A stretch of DNA of 64,000 bases. It comes from Catalimonadaceae bacterium JC749. GTDB lineage: Bacteria > Bacteroidota > Bacteroidia > Cytophagales > Cyclobacteriaceae. The notes beneath the pieces were generated by a model. The model worked only from the letters and a program-made list of their open reading frames with translations. It made no database searches and was not told the DNA's origin. Position 1 is the stretch's first letter; each line of letters begins with the position of its first letter. The translations under genes and the position numbers were made by a program. Below are positions 53,764-62,708 of the stretch, one piece after another. The stretch covers positions 1 through 64,000 of the forward strand of contig JAJNNC010000014.1 of the NCBI GenBank assembly GCA_021730635.1, given 5' to 3'.

Positions 53764-56040
53764 ATGAGCGTAAGGGGGTCCTCCCTGAGCAGGGTATTAT
53801 TCCTTGCTTTCCTTTTCTCAAGCTGGCAGATGTATGCCCAGCACCACATTCTTATTGATCCTTATATAGTATTGGGTGACGTTTCTTCGCGACCCGTTGG
53901 CATTAATGTAAACTATTGGGAAGACGATCAGTCTAGAAGACCTGTTGGTTCCAAGGAACTTTCCACAGTCCTCAAGAATATGGGCGTGAAGTATCTTCGC
54001 TATCCTGGCGGTGAAAAATCAGACGGTTATCTATGGTCAACAGCGAGTGTCGGCTATACACAACCTAATCCTCGTTTAGGACGCATCAGTCTGCAGGACT
54101 GGCCTTCCCGGGATTCCACTTACTGGTGGCCTGTGGGTGATCCTGCTGGCAACTGGGCCAGAGCTGTTTATGATTTTGATGAGTTTATGAAGACATGCCA
54201 GGCCGTTGGGGGTAAACCTGTTATTGTTCTGGCCTATGACGGAATTTATAAACCGGCGGCACCCGGAGGGTATCAGTATAACTTTCAGGAGGCTATGGCA
54301 GCTGCTAAAAATTGGGTGAAGTACGCCAATGTGGTAAAAGGATATGGTATTAAGTACTGGACCATCGGGAATGAAACGTATTTACCAGGTTATTTTGGAG
54401 GAGAGGTATCCGCTATTCAATATGGGAAGGATGCAGCTAAATTTGCTATAGAGCTAAAGAAGATTGATCCAACCATTAAAGTGGGGATCAATGGAGAGAC
54501 TACAGAATGGTTTGATCAGGCACTGCCCTATTGCGCTGAATATATCGATTTTCTGGATGTCCACACCTATCCATGTTATCAGTATGCAAGCTATAACGAT
54601 TATTTAAACGCAGAACCTACTCCAATTCCAGGGATAGCTTCGGCCAAAGCTGCCATTAGTAAACTTTCTCCGGCAGATCGTCAAAGGATAGCCATAACGC
54701 TGTCGGAGACCAGTGCGCTCAGTTTTGGAGAAGGTTTGTGGGATGCAGAAGGGGCCAATACAGGCCACGGGCTGGCAACTTTCGAGATCATGGCCAAAGC
54801 GATCAGTGAGCCTGGCGTGGCATATTCCCTCTTCTGGAATACCCGGTGGATTGATAATCATCTGAAAAAACCGCAAGTGACCGATGCCCTATTCAAGAAC
54901 AATCGTGTCAATGCACAGGGTTTGGCATTGAAGTTACTGTTTACCAATCTGCTAAAGAACATGGTGTATGCTGCCAACCCCAGCACGGCTGTTACCATAC
55001 AATCCTATGCTTCTTTTGATCCGAAAACAGGAGCTTTGCATGTTTGGGTGGTAAACAAAGCCAGAAGTGCTGCTCCGGTAACCATACAAGTAAAGGGTAC
55101 GATAGCTTCTGCCAAAGCTCAGCGCTATCTGTATGCCGGTAGTAGTGAAAAAGACGATTACCCTACCACCCAACGAAAATCGGACCTTACGGTCAACAAC
55201 AACATGGTACAGTTCAACGCAGCTCCTGTTTCCATTTCATTGATCAAGATGATGTTAAGCCCGGCGAACATTGTAAATGCAGTAGCCAATCACGGATTTG
55301 AGATAAACAGCCCTGTTCAATCTCCTCCAGGATGGAGTACCTGGTCAACTTCCAGTAGTGACGCAGATTACACAGAGGCAGGGGGGTACAAAGGCAATTA
55401 TCAGTTGGGGCATTGGAAAGCCAGTGCTTATCAGGTCTATACCTACCAGCCGTTGAAAAATTTGCCCAATGGGAAGTATACCTTATCGGCCTGGGTCAGA
55501 TGTGGTGGCGGGCAAAATGAAGCTTCTATGCTCGCAAAAAATAATGGAGAAGAAAGGAAGGCCGTTATTCCATCCACAAACTATTGGAAACTTATACAGA
55601 TTACGGATATAAACGTTAGCAGTGGAACTTGTGAAATAGGTTTTTATTCTGACGCCAAAGCGGGTCAATGGCTGCATGTGGACGAAGTTTCTTTCCTGAA
55701 ATCGGGAGAGGTCTCACAGGTGGCTCTCCGTCAGATAAACCAAGCGGAAACAGAAATTTCCTTACCGGATGATCAGGCATTTCCCAACCCTTTTAAAGAA
55801 AGCGTGTCTATCCCTGTTTCGTTAGAGAAGTTTCAGGAAGCTGAAATTTTCATTTATTCGCTATATGGTGCACTGGTCAGAAAGTTCGTTAAGGTGGGAC
55901 ATGAGATCAACGGTAATACTATTCTGTGGGATGGCCTGGATCATAGGGGTAACCCGGTGAGCAAAGGGATGTATATCTATAAGATCAGGATAGGAAACAA
56001 AATACAGGAGGGAAAACTGGTTAAGATGGAGGATGGATAG
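53764..56040 (+). CDS. Secreted GH-A-type glycoside hydrolase (arabinofuranosidase-like), T9SS substrate
   Basis: A 758-residue protein with a signal peptide (VLFLAFLFSSWQMYAQ). The catalytic barrel (about 30-380) resembles clan GH-A enzymes of the GH51/GH39 kind: YLRYPGGEKSDGYLW, acid/base E204 in WTIGNETY, nucleophile E315 in ITLSETSAL. A beta domain and a carbohydrate-binding-like module with NHGFEINSPVQSPPGWSTWS follow (about 500-650). The last 80 residues are a type A T9SS C-terminal signal: AFPNPFKESVSIPV, EIFIYSLYGALVRK, GNTILWDGLDHRGNPV, GMYIYKIR. Expected to be secreted and to attack alpha-L-arabinofuranosyl or similar glycans. The exact family and specificity are not fixed. An Asn/Gly-poor linker joins the modules. 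Confidence 0.85.
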   Translation: MSVRGSSLSRVLFLAFLFSSWQMYAQHHILIDPYIVLGDVSSRPVGINVNYWEDDQSRRPVGSKELSTVLKNMGVKYLRYPGGEKSDGYLWSTASVGYTQPNPRLGRISLQDWPSRDSTYWWPVGDPAGNWARAVYDFDEFMKTCQAVGGKPVIVLAYDGIYKPAAPGGYQYNFQEAMAAAKNWVKYANVVKGYGIKYWTIGNETYLPGYFGGEVSAIQYGKDAAKFAIELKKIDPTIKVGINGETTEWFDQALPYCAEYIDFLDVHTYPCYQYASYNDYLNAEPTPIPGIASAKAAISKLSPADRQRIAITLSETSALSFGEGLWDAEGANTGHGLATFEIMAKAISEPGVAYSLFWNTRWIDNHLKKPQVTDALFKNNRVNAQGLALKLLFTNLLKNMVYAANPSTAVTIQSYASFDPKTGALHVWVVNKARSAAPVTIQVKGTIASAKAQRYLYAGSSEKDDYPTTQRKSDLTVNNNMVQFNAAPVSISLIKMMLSPANIVNAVANHGFEINSPVQSPPGWSTWSTSSSDADYTEAGGYKGNYQLGHWKASAYQVYTYQPLKNLPNGKYTLSAWVRCGGGQNEASMLAKNNGEERKAVIPSTNYWKLIQITDINVSSGTCEIGFYSDAKAGQWLHVDEVSFLKSGEVSQVALRQINQAETEISLPDDQAFPNPFKESVSIPVSLEKFQEAEIFIYSLYGALVRKFVKVGHEINGNTILWDGLDHRGNPVSKGMYIYKIRIGNKIQEGKLVKMEDG

Positions 56041-56397
56041 GAAAGTCAATAAACTGTACCAGGAATATTGCTGTTAGGGTGTGGAAAAAATATTGAAATT
56101 GGTGCCTTGGGCAGGTATTTTCTTACAAGCTACCCAAGCCCAAGGACTTAATATTTTCAGAGAACCTGCCGGTTTATACAGGACAAAGCAAAAGATTTGT
56201 CAGTTGCCAATCAACTATGTGACGTTAAGCTTTTGTTATGATTAACAGGTTATGGATACAGGAAATAGCAGAACACATAGGAGCTCCTGAAGGAAAAGCT
56301 TAGGTAGGCCAGGAGAATTTATTTCAGACTATTGCTAGTATTTACTTTTGTTTCTAATTTCAAACATTGTATACGCTATCACCATTCCACGGTATAC
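56041..56397. other. Intergenic region with long dyad symmetry
   Basis: Between the glycosidase and tRNA-Thr. It holds a two-part dyad: AAAATATT (56087-56094) with AATATTTT (56150-56157), and inside it CCTTGGGC (56105-56112) with GCCCAAGG (56138-56145). Near the tRNA the octamer GTATACGC occurs twice (56369-56376 and 56392-56399). No protein gene was seen. Confidence 0.5.
56347..56377 (+). promoter_or_regulatory. Possible promoter of tRNA-Thr
   Basis: TTTG at 56347-56350 is followed after 19 bp by TATACGCT at 56370-56377. The first element and spacing match the Bacteroidota promoter; only the TA of the -7 box matches. The start would be about 14 bp before the tRNA 5' end. Confidence 0.4.
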
Positions 56398-56470
56398 GCC
56401 TCTTTAGCTCAGCTGGTAGAGCGGTTCACTCGTAATGAACAGGTCGCGGGTTCGAGTCCCGTGAGAGGCT
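56398..56470 (+). tRNA. tRNA-Thr (anticodon CGT)
   Basis: A 73-nt cloverleaf can be drawn. The acceptor pairs GCCTCTT with GAGAGGC (one G-U). D arm: GCTC-AGCTGGTA-GAGC. The anticodon stem GTTCA/TGAAC has loop CTCGTAA, with CGT at the anticodon. T stem and loop: GCGGG-TTCGAGT-CCCGT. The discriminator base is T and CCA is not encoded. The anticodon decodes the threonine codon ACG. Confidence 0.93.
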
Positions 56471-56491
56471 CTTCTAAAAACCCTTCAAATT

Positions 56492-56518
56492 AGCTCAAAA
56501 ACGGCTTTTTGGGCTTTT
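56492..56518 (+). terminator. Intrinsic terminator after tRNA-Thr
   Basis: AGCTCAAAAA (56492-56501) pairs with TTTTTGGGCT (56506-56515) with one G-U and loop CGGC, then TTTT. It lies 21 bp after the tRNA end. Confidence 0.7.
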
Positions 56519-56701
56519 CCATATCAAAAATTCTCTATGGTCTGGTGCATAAGGACAGGCTAAGATTTACGGATACTGTCATTCTATTTACCAGGAAAAA
56601 AGTGAAACGGAAAGCGTATTCTGATACCTATCAATCAGAAGATAAGAAAAATGATTTCTCATGTAAACTAGTACAATCTAAAGCAGAAGCACCATAGGGT
56701 A

Positions 56702-56923
56702 AATACTGACTTGTTGGAGATCATGACCATTGCAGGTATCAATGAAGATATTACTTATCACTGTGCCCGGCATACTTTTGCGATTTGTAGCCCAATGATG
56801 GGGATTGGCTTAAAAGTTATTCAGGATATTTTAGGGCATTCCAGTGTAAAGACTACTGAAGTATACCTGCAGGTTTTGGATTAATATAAAACTGCTCAAA
56901 TGTTAAAATGGGATGAAGCATAA
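56702..56923 (+). pseudogene. Remnant of a tyrosine recombinase (integrase), C-terminal part
   Basis: One frame reads a clear C-terminal integrase domain: IMTIAGINEDITYHCARHTF, then GLKVIQDILGHSSVKTTEVY and LQVLD. The catalytic Arg (ARHTF), second His (LGHSS) and Tyr (TEVY) fit the Bacteroidota conjugative-element integrases. A stop (TAA at 56882) falls before the final YKTAQMLKWDEA, and there is no start or N-terminal domain in frame, so it is broken. It lies 232 bp downstream of tRNA-Thr, the usual place for an integrase of a tRNA-inserted element. Confidence 0.8.
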
Positions 56924-57361
56924 AAGCTACAATTCCAGAAGAGGAAAAGGGTAGGATTTGGCGTGGCTTAGTAAAAACGCGCTCAATACAAACTATAATG
57001 CTTTTCACTAACAATTAAGCAGTAAAACTTTCTGATTTAGCGACATTAGAAATATCTTAAATACATAGGTAAAAGCTTTGAAGAAGTATTTAAATAAAGG
57101 CAGTTCTGGCTTTTTAGAGTTACTAACTTTGCTTAAATAACCTTGGTATGCTACTGGTCTTTATACCGCTTTATCTGGCCGTCGGAGCGAATCAAAAAAT
57201 TAAGGATTTTACCCTGGCAGAAAGCGCCTGTCCACTACCTTATTAGGCATCACGATCAGTAGTGCGGGACATTAAGGCATTTCACTTTCCGTTCTGTTGT
57301 AATTTTATTTAATGGAGTTACTTTCAAATTGCTCTTTCTCCCGCATTACGTATAGCCAATG
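56924..57361. other. Non-coding or decayed DNA
   Basis: About 438 bp after the integrase remnant. A short frame near 57148-57246 (MLLVFIPLYLAVGAN...) encodes about 32 residues with no recognisable domain. Nothing else is seen. Confidence 0.45.
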
Positions 57362-57589
57362 CTAACGGTTCGTTGTTTTTTGTTCGTTATTTACATATTC
57401 CAAAATGTCACCTGGCTGGCAGTCTAATGCTTTACAAATTGCGTCTAAGGTGCTAAAACGAATTGCTTTCGCCTTCCCCGTCTTTAAGATAGAAAGGTTG
57501 GATAATGTCAACTCAACCCTTTCAGAAAGTTCATTCAGAGAAATTTTACGCTTTGCCATCATTACGTCTAAATTCACAATAATAGGCAT
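57362..57589 (-). CDS. Small HTH regulator, YozG-like (XRE family)
   Basis: A 75-residue protein that is essentially one helix-turn-helix domain: VMMAKRKISLNELSERVELT, LSNLSILKTGKAKAIRFSTL, DAICKALDCQPGDILEYV. This is the YozG-type short Cro/CI protein that normally accompanies a DUF2975 membrane protein. The DUF2975 gene is directly upstream with 3 bp between them, so they form one unit. It is expected to bind DNA, perhaps its own promoter. Confidence 0.9.
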   Translation of the reverse strand: MPIIVNLDVMMAKRKISLNELSERVELTLSNLSILKTGKAKAIRFSTLDAICKALDCQPGDILEYVNNEQKTTNR

Positions 57590-57592
57590 AGC

Positions 57593-58072
57593 TTAAATTG
57601 TTAAGTCATTTTCAGATTTCATATCTACGGCGTTTTGCAAGATTTTTTCAAGCACTACCACAGCAGTTGCCACTGTGATAGAAATAAAAGTAGTTATTAT
57701 ACACATTCCAAGAAAACCAGCAGGGTCGTCGTCTTTATGATGAAATAGCATGATATATAGTCCTGCCATCACAATTGAAATGCTTAATATGATTGCGCAA
57801 TATTTTATACTTCTTAATGCTCTTATTGAGTTTAGGGAAAACAATTTATTTTGCCCGATATACCCAAGTAATTTGAATGCTTTATACAAGGCAACAAAAA
57901 AAGCGATTGATGATGCATATCCATACAAGATGAATGGGTCAGAGTAAATACTGAACAGGTCTAAGTTCTCGGCTCTTCCCTCGGTCATTGGTAACCGAAT
58001 CATAATGGAAAGTGCCAAAATGCCGATAAGCACAATGACTGCCTGAAGAAATATTATTGGAATTCTTTTCAT
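57593..58072 (-). CDS. DUF2975 membrane protein
   Basis: The ATG at 58070-58072 gives MKRIPIIFLQAVIVLIGILA; the longer frame to 58210 runs through AT-rich DNA. The 159-residue product has four hydrophobic helices, with the family's characteristic GYASSIAFFVALYKAFKLLG, GQNKLFSLNSIRALRSIKYC and VVVLEKILQNAVDMKSENDL. The C-terminus is cytoplasmic and precedes the HTH protein in the same transcript. The function of the pair is unknown, though it is widespread in Firmicutes and Bacteroidota. Confidence 0.88.
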   Translation of the reverse strand: MKRIPIIFLQAVIVLIGILALSIMIRLPMTEGRAENLDLFSIYSDPFILYGYASSIAFFVALYKAFKLLGYIGQNKLFSLNSIRALRSIKYCAIILSISIVMAGLYIMLFHHKDDDPAGFLGMCIITTFISITVATAVVVLEKILQNAVDMKSENDLTI

Positions 58073-58458
58073 GATGATTTTATGAATTATAATCACATCA
58101 CAAAAATAATAAATAATTATTGATAAACAATAAATTTGTATTATTTTACAAATAATATTTATCAATTCATTATCATCATGATTGATGTCTTTGAAAATCA
58201 AAGATTTCACTTTTCGTTTTGAGGTCTAAAGGCGAAGTGGGGTCCTGAATTACTAGGGATTGTCCATGTCGTATGGCTGTCCTACCATGACCGCTAACAA
58301 AAGATAATCGCAATGCAGCTATTCAGGTTTTTAGAATCTTTTCTATCAAAAGTACAAGATTTAGCAAGTATTGTAGTTTTAAAACACACTGCGCTTATCA
58401 AGATCGTTGCCACCAGAAAAAAAAAGAAATTTGTGTTATGGCATGAAGAGGTAATGAT
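58073..58458. other. Intergenic region with a possible tiny gene
   Basis: It holds the upstream DNA of the DUF2975 gene. A 51-codon frame, ATG at 58313 to TAA at 58466-58468, encodes a basic peptide (MQLFRFLESFLSKVQDLASI...KKKKFVLWHEEV). It overlaps the next fragment by 10 bp, which would fit coupled genes, but there is no family match and it is not called. Confidence 0.35.
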
Positions 58459-58533
58459 ATGGAAATAAATTTTGATACCAGGGGCAATCTAAAGCCATAC
58501 GAGAAAATAGAAGTCTGCAAAGGGATTTATTGA
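58459..58533 (+). pseudogene. Remnant of a small-element gene (N-terminal fragment)
   Basis: A 24-codon frame reads MEINFDTRGNLKPYEKIEV followed by CKGIY and a stop. The opening resembles the N-terminus of small Bacteroidota proteins (MxIxFDxxGNLxPYExIE). A different frame right after it reads GFIEIKSGNAKRISYE before a stop that overlaps the next gene's ATG. The two parts could be the ends of one gene with its middle deleted; this is inference. Confidence 0.4.
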
Positions 58534-58565
58534 AATTAAGTCTGGCAATGCTAAAAGGATAAGCT

Positions 58566-58799
58566 ATGAGTGATTTACAAGCGGATTGCCGCTCGATAGA
58601 TGAAAAAACTGCTTGTGTATCAGATATTTTAGAACAAATCGAGCATTTAAATCATATGATTGACTTTCATAATCCTCAATCAGGTGAAGAGCGTATGATG
58701 CGTCAGTATGAAGATATGCGAAATGAGTTTCTGAAAGAACTTGAGACTTTGCGCTCCAGCTTTAAGATTAATGTTCAGATTAAAGACATAGCTGCTTGA
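58566..58799 (+). CDS. Small helical protein, unknown
   Basis: A 77-residue acidic protein with long predicted helices (VSDILEQIEHLNHMIDFHNP, EERMMRQYEDMRNEFLKELE, TLRSSFKINVQI), likely a coiled coil. I recognise no family for certain. The ATG overlaps the stop of the decayed frame upstream, so the two were probably an operon, and the surviving gene may be an orphan. It lies in the accessory region next to tRNA-Thr. Confidence 0.5.
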   Translation: MSDLQADCRSIDEKTACVSDILEQIEHLNHMIDFHNPQSGEERMMRQYEDMRNEFLKELETLRSSFKINVQIKDIAA

Positions 58800-59462
58800 T
58801 TGAAACGAATGGTAGCTTACAACAGCATAATTATAAGAGCCTGTCGATGGTTTAGGAAGTCAGTTACACCATGGTCTTGATTTCATTGAGTGAAAAAACT
58901 CACTTTGCTTATCAACTTTGGAATCTGGCAACTTCATATGACAAATTGCCCATCCTTCTTTAATTTCAGAGAGGAAGGTTGTTTCCCTTTATCACCCAGA
59001 TGAGACTTTCAGAATCTGTAGTAGATGGATTTATTCCAAGATTTAGTAATAAGCCATAAATTGCTACTATTCAATTATCCAAATATGAAATTCAGCTTTA
59101 TCATAATTTTTTGCTGATGTCTAACTTTTAGGATTTATGGTAGCTTTGTTGAATAACAAAACATGTTGCTCTTTTGTAAATTCTGCAATGACTTGTTTAT
59201 GAATATTTTACGTCATTCAACTATATTCATCTTTCGATATATATCATTCTCTAAGTTCCCAAAAAACGAAAGTGTGAAGAAAATTGAAAAGTAAATCTAT
59301 CTCGTTTATTGCTAAAATTACAACTTCAAAAATCTATTTGAAGATATAGTAAATTCTACATTTTATATACCCCTCACGCTTCAGTTTACTTCACCCTCTG
59401 ACTGCCTCCTCAGCCCCCTTTGAGGCAAATAAATTATTTAAGAATAACTTTCCTGGCATTTT
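58800..59462. other. Intergenic region, no gene seen
   Basis: About 660 bp of moderately AT-rich DNA with no frame of coding character. A TTTG (59419-59422) and TAACTTTC (59445-59452) near the end have 22-bp spacing and are only a weak promoter candidate for the gene at 59463. Confidence 0.45.
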
Positions 59463-60248
59463 ATGAAAACCATGAAAAAGTTATATCCTTTTATCGCTGC
59501 CCTATATTTGGTGGTTCATCCGGTATGGGCTCAGAAAGCTGAATTAGTGACAGACAGACCTGATCAAACAGAAGCTCCGGTGTTAATACCCAAAGGTGCG
59601 CTTCAAATAGAAACAGGGTTTGTCATGGAACCAGACCAACAAGATGCTTATCAGGTCACTAATTATACCTACAACTCTTCGCTCATTAAATATGGTATTA
59701 ACAGTAACCTAGAACTAAGGCTCATCATGGAGTACCTGGGGGAAAACCGTAAGCATATAGCGCAGGATACTGAAACGCAAATGAGGGGCTTTAGTCCTTT
59801 AGCGCTTGGTATCAAGTCAAAAATAAGTGAAGAAAAGGGAATATTGCCCCAAATAGCTTTTATTGGACATATTAACATCAATTTTTTAGAAAGCGAGTTT
59901 CAATCAGAATATACAGCTGCTGATTTTAGATTTACCTTTAATCATTCCTTAAACGAAAAGTTTTCGCTGGGCTATAACCTAGGAGCGGAGTGGGATGGGG
60001 TAACACCGGCCGTTACTTACCTGTATACGCTGGCTATTGGATTTAAAATCGTTGACAACCTGGGTTGCTTTGTGGAGTCATACGGCTTTCTGCCTGAATC
60101 ACAGACACCAGACCACCGCCTGGATGGAGGGTTCACTGTTTTAATCACGCCTACTGTGCAATGGGATATTTCTGCAGGAGTAGGACTGACAGATAATGCA
60201 CCCGATGCGTTTGTAGGTACGGGCGTCTCTTTCCGTTTGATCAAATAA
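59463..60248 (+). CDS. Outer-membrane transporter-like protein (MetA-pathway phenol family)
   Basis: A 261-residue protein with a signal peptide (MKKLYPFIAALYLVVHPVWAQ region). It starts ELVTDRPDQTEAPVLIPKGA, then LQIETGFVMEPDQQ and SSLIKYGINSNLELRLIMEY, which is the pattern of the PF13557 transporter family. Its strands alternate as in an outer-membrane barrel, ending GVGLTDNAPDAFVGTGVSFR. The substrate is not known. It lies 65 bp upstream of cheY; they may or may not share a transcript. Confidence 0.8.
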   Translation: MKTMKKLYPFIAALYLVVHPVWAQKAELVTDRPDQTEAPVLIPKGALQIETGFVMEPDQQDAYQVTNYTYNSSLIKYGINSNLELRLIMEYLGENRKHIAQDTETQMRGFSPLALGIKSKISEEKGILPQIAFIGHININFLESEFQSEYTAADFRFTFNHSLNEKFSLGYNLGAEWDGVTPAVTYLYTLAIGFKIVDNLGCFVESYGFLPESQTPDHRLDGGFTVLITPTVQWDISAGVGLTDNAPDAFVGTGVSFRLIK

Positions 60249-60313
60249 ATTATCAGCCCCCTCTTTGTAACCTCTACCCATCATGTATCAAGCAAGTAAA
60301 CAGTGAATCAAAG

Positions 60314-60685
60314 ATGAAAAAAACCATACTCGTAGTAGATGACTTTGCCAGTATTAGAAACTTCGTATGCGAAACCCTGGAAAAAAAAGGTTATCACACA
60401 ATAGGGGCTGTTAATGGCAATGAAGCTTATCAGATTGTGATAAAAAACACGGTACACCTGGTACTTTCTGACTATAATATGCCGGAATGTACCGGACTTG
60501 AACTTTTAAAAAAAATCAAGAACAATCCTGAAACCGCTAAAATTCCAGTCATATTTCTAACTACGGAAGCCAGCCCCGAGAAAATGCGAAATGCTAAAGA
60601 GGCAGGGCTTTCTGGCTGGATTAAAAAACCGTACCGGGCTGAGACTTTTTTTGCTCAGATTGAAAATGCGATCACACATGGATAA
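60314..60685 (+). CDS. cheY: Single-domain response regulator, CheY type
   Basis: A 123-residue receiver protein: acidic D9/D10 in LVVDDF, phospho-Asp D53 in LSDYNMPECTG, Thr in LTTEASPE, Lys in WIKKPY. All active-site residues of the family are in place. It overlaps the CheA start by 8 bp, so it is the likely phosphate acceptor of that kinase. No flagellar genes are seen; the output could be gliding, pili or gene control. Confidence 0.92.
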   Translation: MKKTILVVDDFASIRNFVCETLEKKGYHTIGAVNGNEAYQIVIKNTVHLVLSDYNMPECTGLELLKKIKNNPETAKIPVIFLTTEASPEKMRNAKEAGLSGWIKKPYRAETFFAQIENAITHG

Positions 60686-62693
60686 CAATCAGAAGCGGTT
60701 TGTAGAAGATGCTCTTGATTTACTGAATGAACTTGATGAGGGGTTGATGCAACTGGAAGCTAATCCTATTGCCACAGCGCCGCTGGAACAGGTTTTCCGA
60801 ACGCTGCATACCTTAAAAGGTGGGGCAAATATGTTTGGTTTTGAGCATATAGGAGAACTGGCCCACCAGATAGAAACATTGTATGATTTAGTGAGACAGG
60901 GAACACTGCAGGTGTCAGATGGTTTAATCAGCCTTACCCTTCAGGCTTTTGATACCGTGCGAGACATTCTCCAGGAAAAAGACATCACAAAAATGAGGGG
61001 GCAGGAGGCCTTACAATATCATCTACAGGCTGCTCTTGATTTCTTACAAAATACATTGCCATCTTCAACCTATGCTCTCGAAGAGAGCTCAGAAGGCAGG
61101 CTACAGAAAGATATTCTGGCTACTATTTTGGTCAGGGTTGTGCCTGCTATCAAAATAACAGAAGAAGGAAATCACCCTTTAGTGTTTATCGTGCAGGATA
61201 TAGCAGCTTTGGGGGCCTCAAAACAGCATATCAGCAAAAATGAATCCGGGGAAATTGATCATTGGGCTATCATCATTGCTACCACAGTCAGACCAGCCGA
61301 ACTGGAGACCTATTTTATCTTTGTAGAAGGAGAATGTACCTTTGAATTGCATCATTTAGGTGTAGGAAATCTGTTGGAAGATGAAAAGCTGCATCAGGCT
61401 GCGGAAGATTATTTTCATCAGGTCATTGATCTGGAACAACTCAAAACAGAGGCAGGCAAATTTGCTGAACACCTACCATTTTCGGATAAACTATTGGATG
61501 GAGAAACAGAAGCAGAAACAGTACCCAATAGAAAAATTGTTAATGATACCATCATCAAAGTAAGTAAACGTAAAATAGATGACCTGCTCAACTGGATCAG
61601 TGAACTGATTATTCTACAGTCCAGATTATCCGATATCAATTCAAGAATTAATTCCACAGATTTTAATGAGGTGACAGAACAACTGCTGCTGGTTACCAAT
61701 CACCTGAGAGATACCTCCCTTGAGATCGGACTGGTTCCTATCGAGACCCTGGTTACAAAATTCAAACGCCTAGTTCGTGATTTGTCAAAATCAATGGGTA
61801 AAAAAGTGAATTTTCTTTCTGAAGGAGCCGACACTGAAATGGATAAAGATGTGATTGAGATCATGGGAGAGCCTATCATGCACATTATCCGTAATGCCAT
61901 AGATCATGGAATTGAGACACCCGAAGAACGCAAGGCAGCAGGGAAATCTGAACATGGCACGGTAAAAATAAAAGCCTTTAACTCTAGTGCTTATATTAAC
62001 ATCATTATCAGCGATGACGGAAGGGGTATCCACAAAGAAAATATTGTCAGGAAAGCTATTGCCCAGGGTTTGGTTTCCTCAGAAGCCGCATTGAATGATG
62101 AAGACATTTATCAGTTAATTTTTCATGCCGGTCTTTCCACCGCCTCACAGGTGTCTGAAATTTCCGGACGGGGTGTTGGCATGGATGTGGTAAAACAAAA
62201 GATCCACGAACTTCGCGGAAATATCTCTATCAAAAGCCAGCCGGAAATCGGAACTGCTTTCCATATCAAGTTGCCCCTGTCACGATCCATCATAGAAGGG
62301 TTGTTAGTCAATGTTGCTGAAACACGTTATGTGATCCCGCTCAATATGGTAGATCGTATTGACCGCATACCCTACCAGGCACTTGAGAGGCAGAATTATG
62401 TGAACAAGACAGTAGTGGTGAATGAAGAACCCCTGTCAGTACTCTCCATCAGAGAGGAATTTCATCATGATCACCAACCTCCAAAAACTTCGGATATCAT
62501 CTCTGTCACGCTTGAAGGTATCAAAAAAGGGATTGCCGTAGATCGTATAGAAGGAAAAATACAGGCCGTTCTTAAACCTTTAAGTGAAGTATATCAACAA
62601 CAGGATTTTATTGTGGGCAGCACCATCCTGGGCGACGGTAGCCTTGCGCTGGTATTGGATCCTCAGCGAATATTTAATCTTTCAAAAAGTTAA
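60678..62693 (+). CDS. cheA: Chemotaxis histidine kinase CheA
   Basis: The ATG at 60678 overlaps the cheY stop by 8 bp and is used in place of the longer frame. The 671-residue product has an N-terminal Hpt domain, phospho-His H44 in RTLHTLKGGANMFGF. A 200-residue middle part is not clearly a P2 domain. The dimer helices are ISELIILQSRLSDINSRI. The ATPase domain has MHIIRNAIDHGIETPEERKA, ISDDGRGIHKE and GRGVGMDVVKQKI. A CheW-like C-terminus (RSIIEGLLVNVAETRYVIPL, VSVTLEGIKKGIAVDRIEGK) completes it. By family it phosphorylates CheY in response to receptor signals. Confidence 0.93.
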   Translation: MDNNQKRFVEDALDLLNELDEGLMQLEANPIATAPLEQVFRTLHTLKGGANMFGFEHIGELAHQIETLYDLVRQGTLQVSDGLISLTLQAFDTVRDILQEKDITKMRGQEALQYHLQAALDFLQNTLPSSTYALEESSEGRLQKDILATILVRVVPAIKITEEGNHPLVFIVQDIAALGASKQHISKNESGEIDHWAIIIATTVRPAELETYFIFVEGECTFELHHLGVGNLLEDEKLHQAAEDYFHQVIDLEQLKTEAGKFAEHLPFSDKLLDGETEAETVPNRKIVNDTIIKVSKRKIDDLLNWISELIILQSRLSDINSRINSTDFNEVTEQLLLVTNHLRDTSLEIGLVPIETLVTKFKRLVRDLSKSMGKKVNFLSEGADTEMDKDVIEIMGEPIMHIIRNAIDHGIETPEERKAAGKSEHGTVKIKAFNSSAYINIIISDDGRGIHKENIVRKAIAQGLVSSEAALNDEDIYQLIFHAGLSTASQVSEISGRGVGMDVVKQKIHELRGNISIKSQPEIGTAFHIKLPLSRSIIEGLLVNVAETRYVIPLNMVDRIDRIPYQALERQNYVNKTVVVNEEPLSVLSIREEFHHDHQPPKTSDIISVTLEGIKKGIAVDRIEGKIQAVLKPLSEVYQQQDFIVGSTILGDGSLALVLDPQRIFNLSKS

Positions 62694-62708
62694 CTCCTCT
62701 GTATACTC

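Noticed and set aside
56509-56697. 62-codon frame after tRNA-Thr
   Set aside because: It begins inside the tRNA terminator hairpin and has no protein-like pattern.
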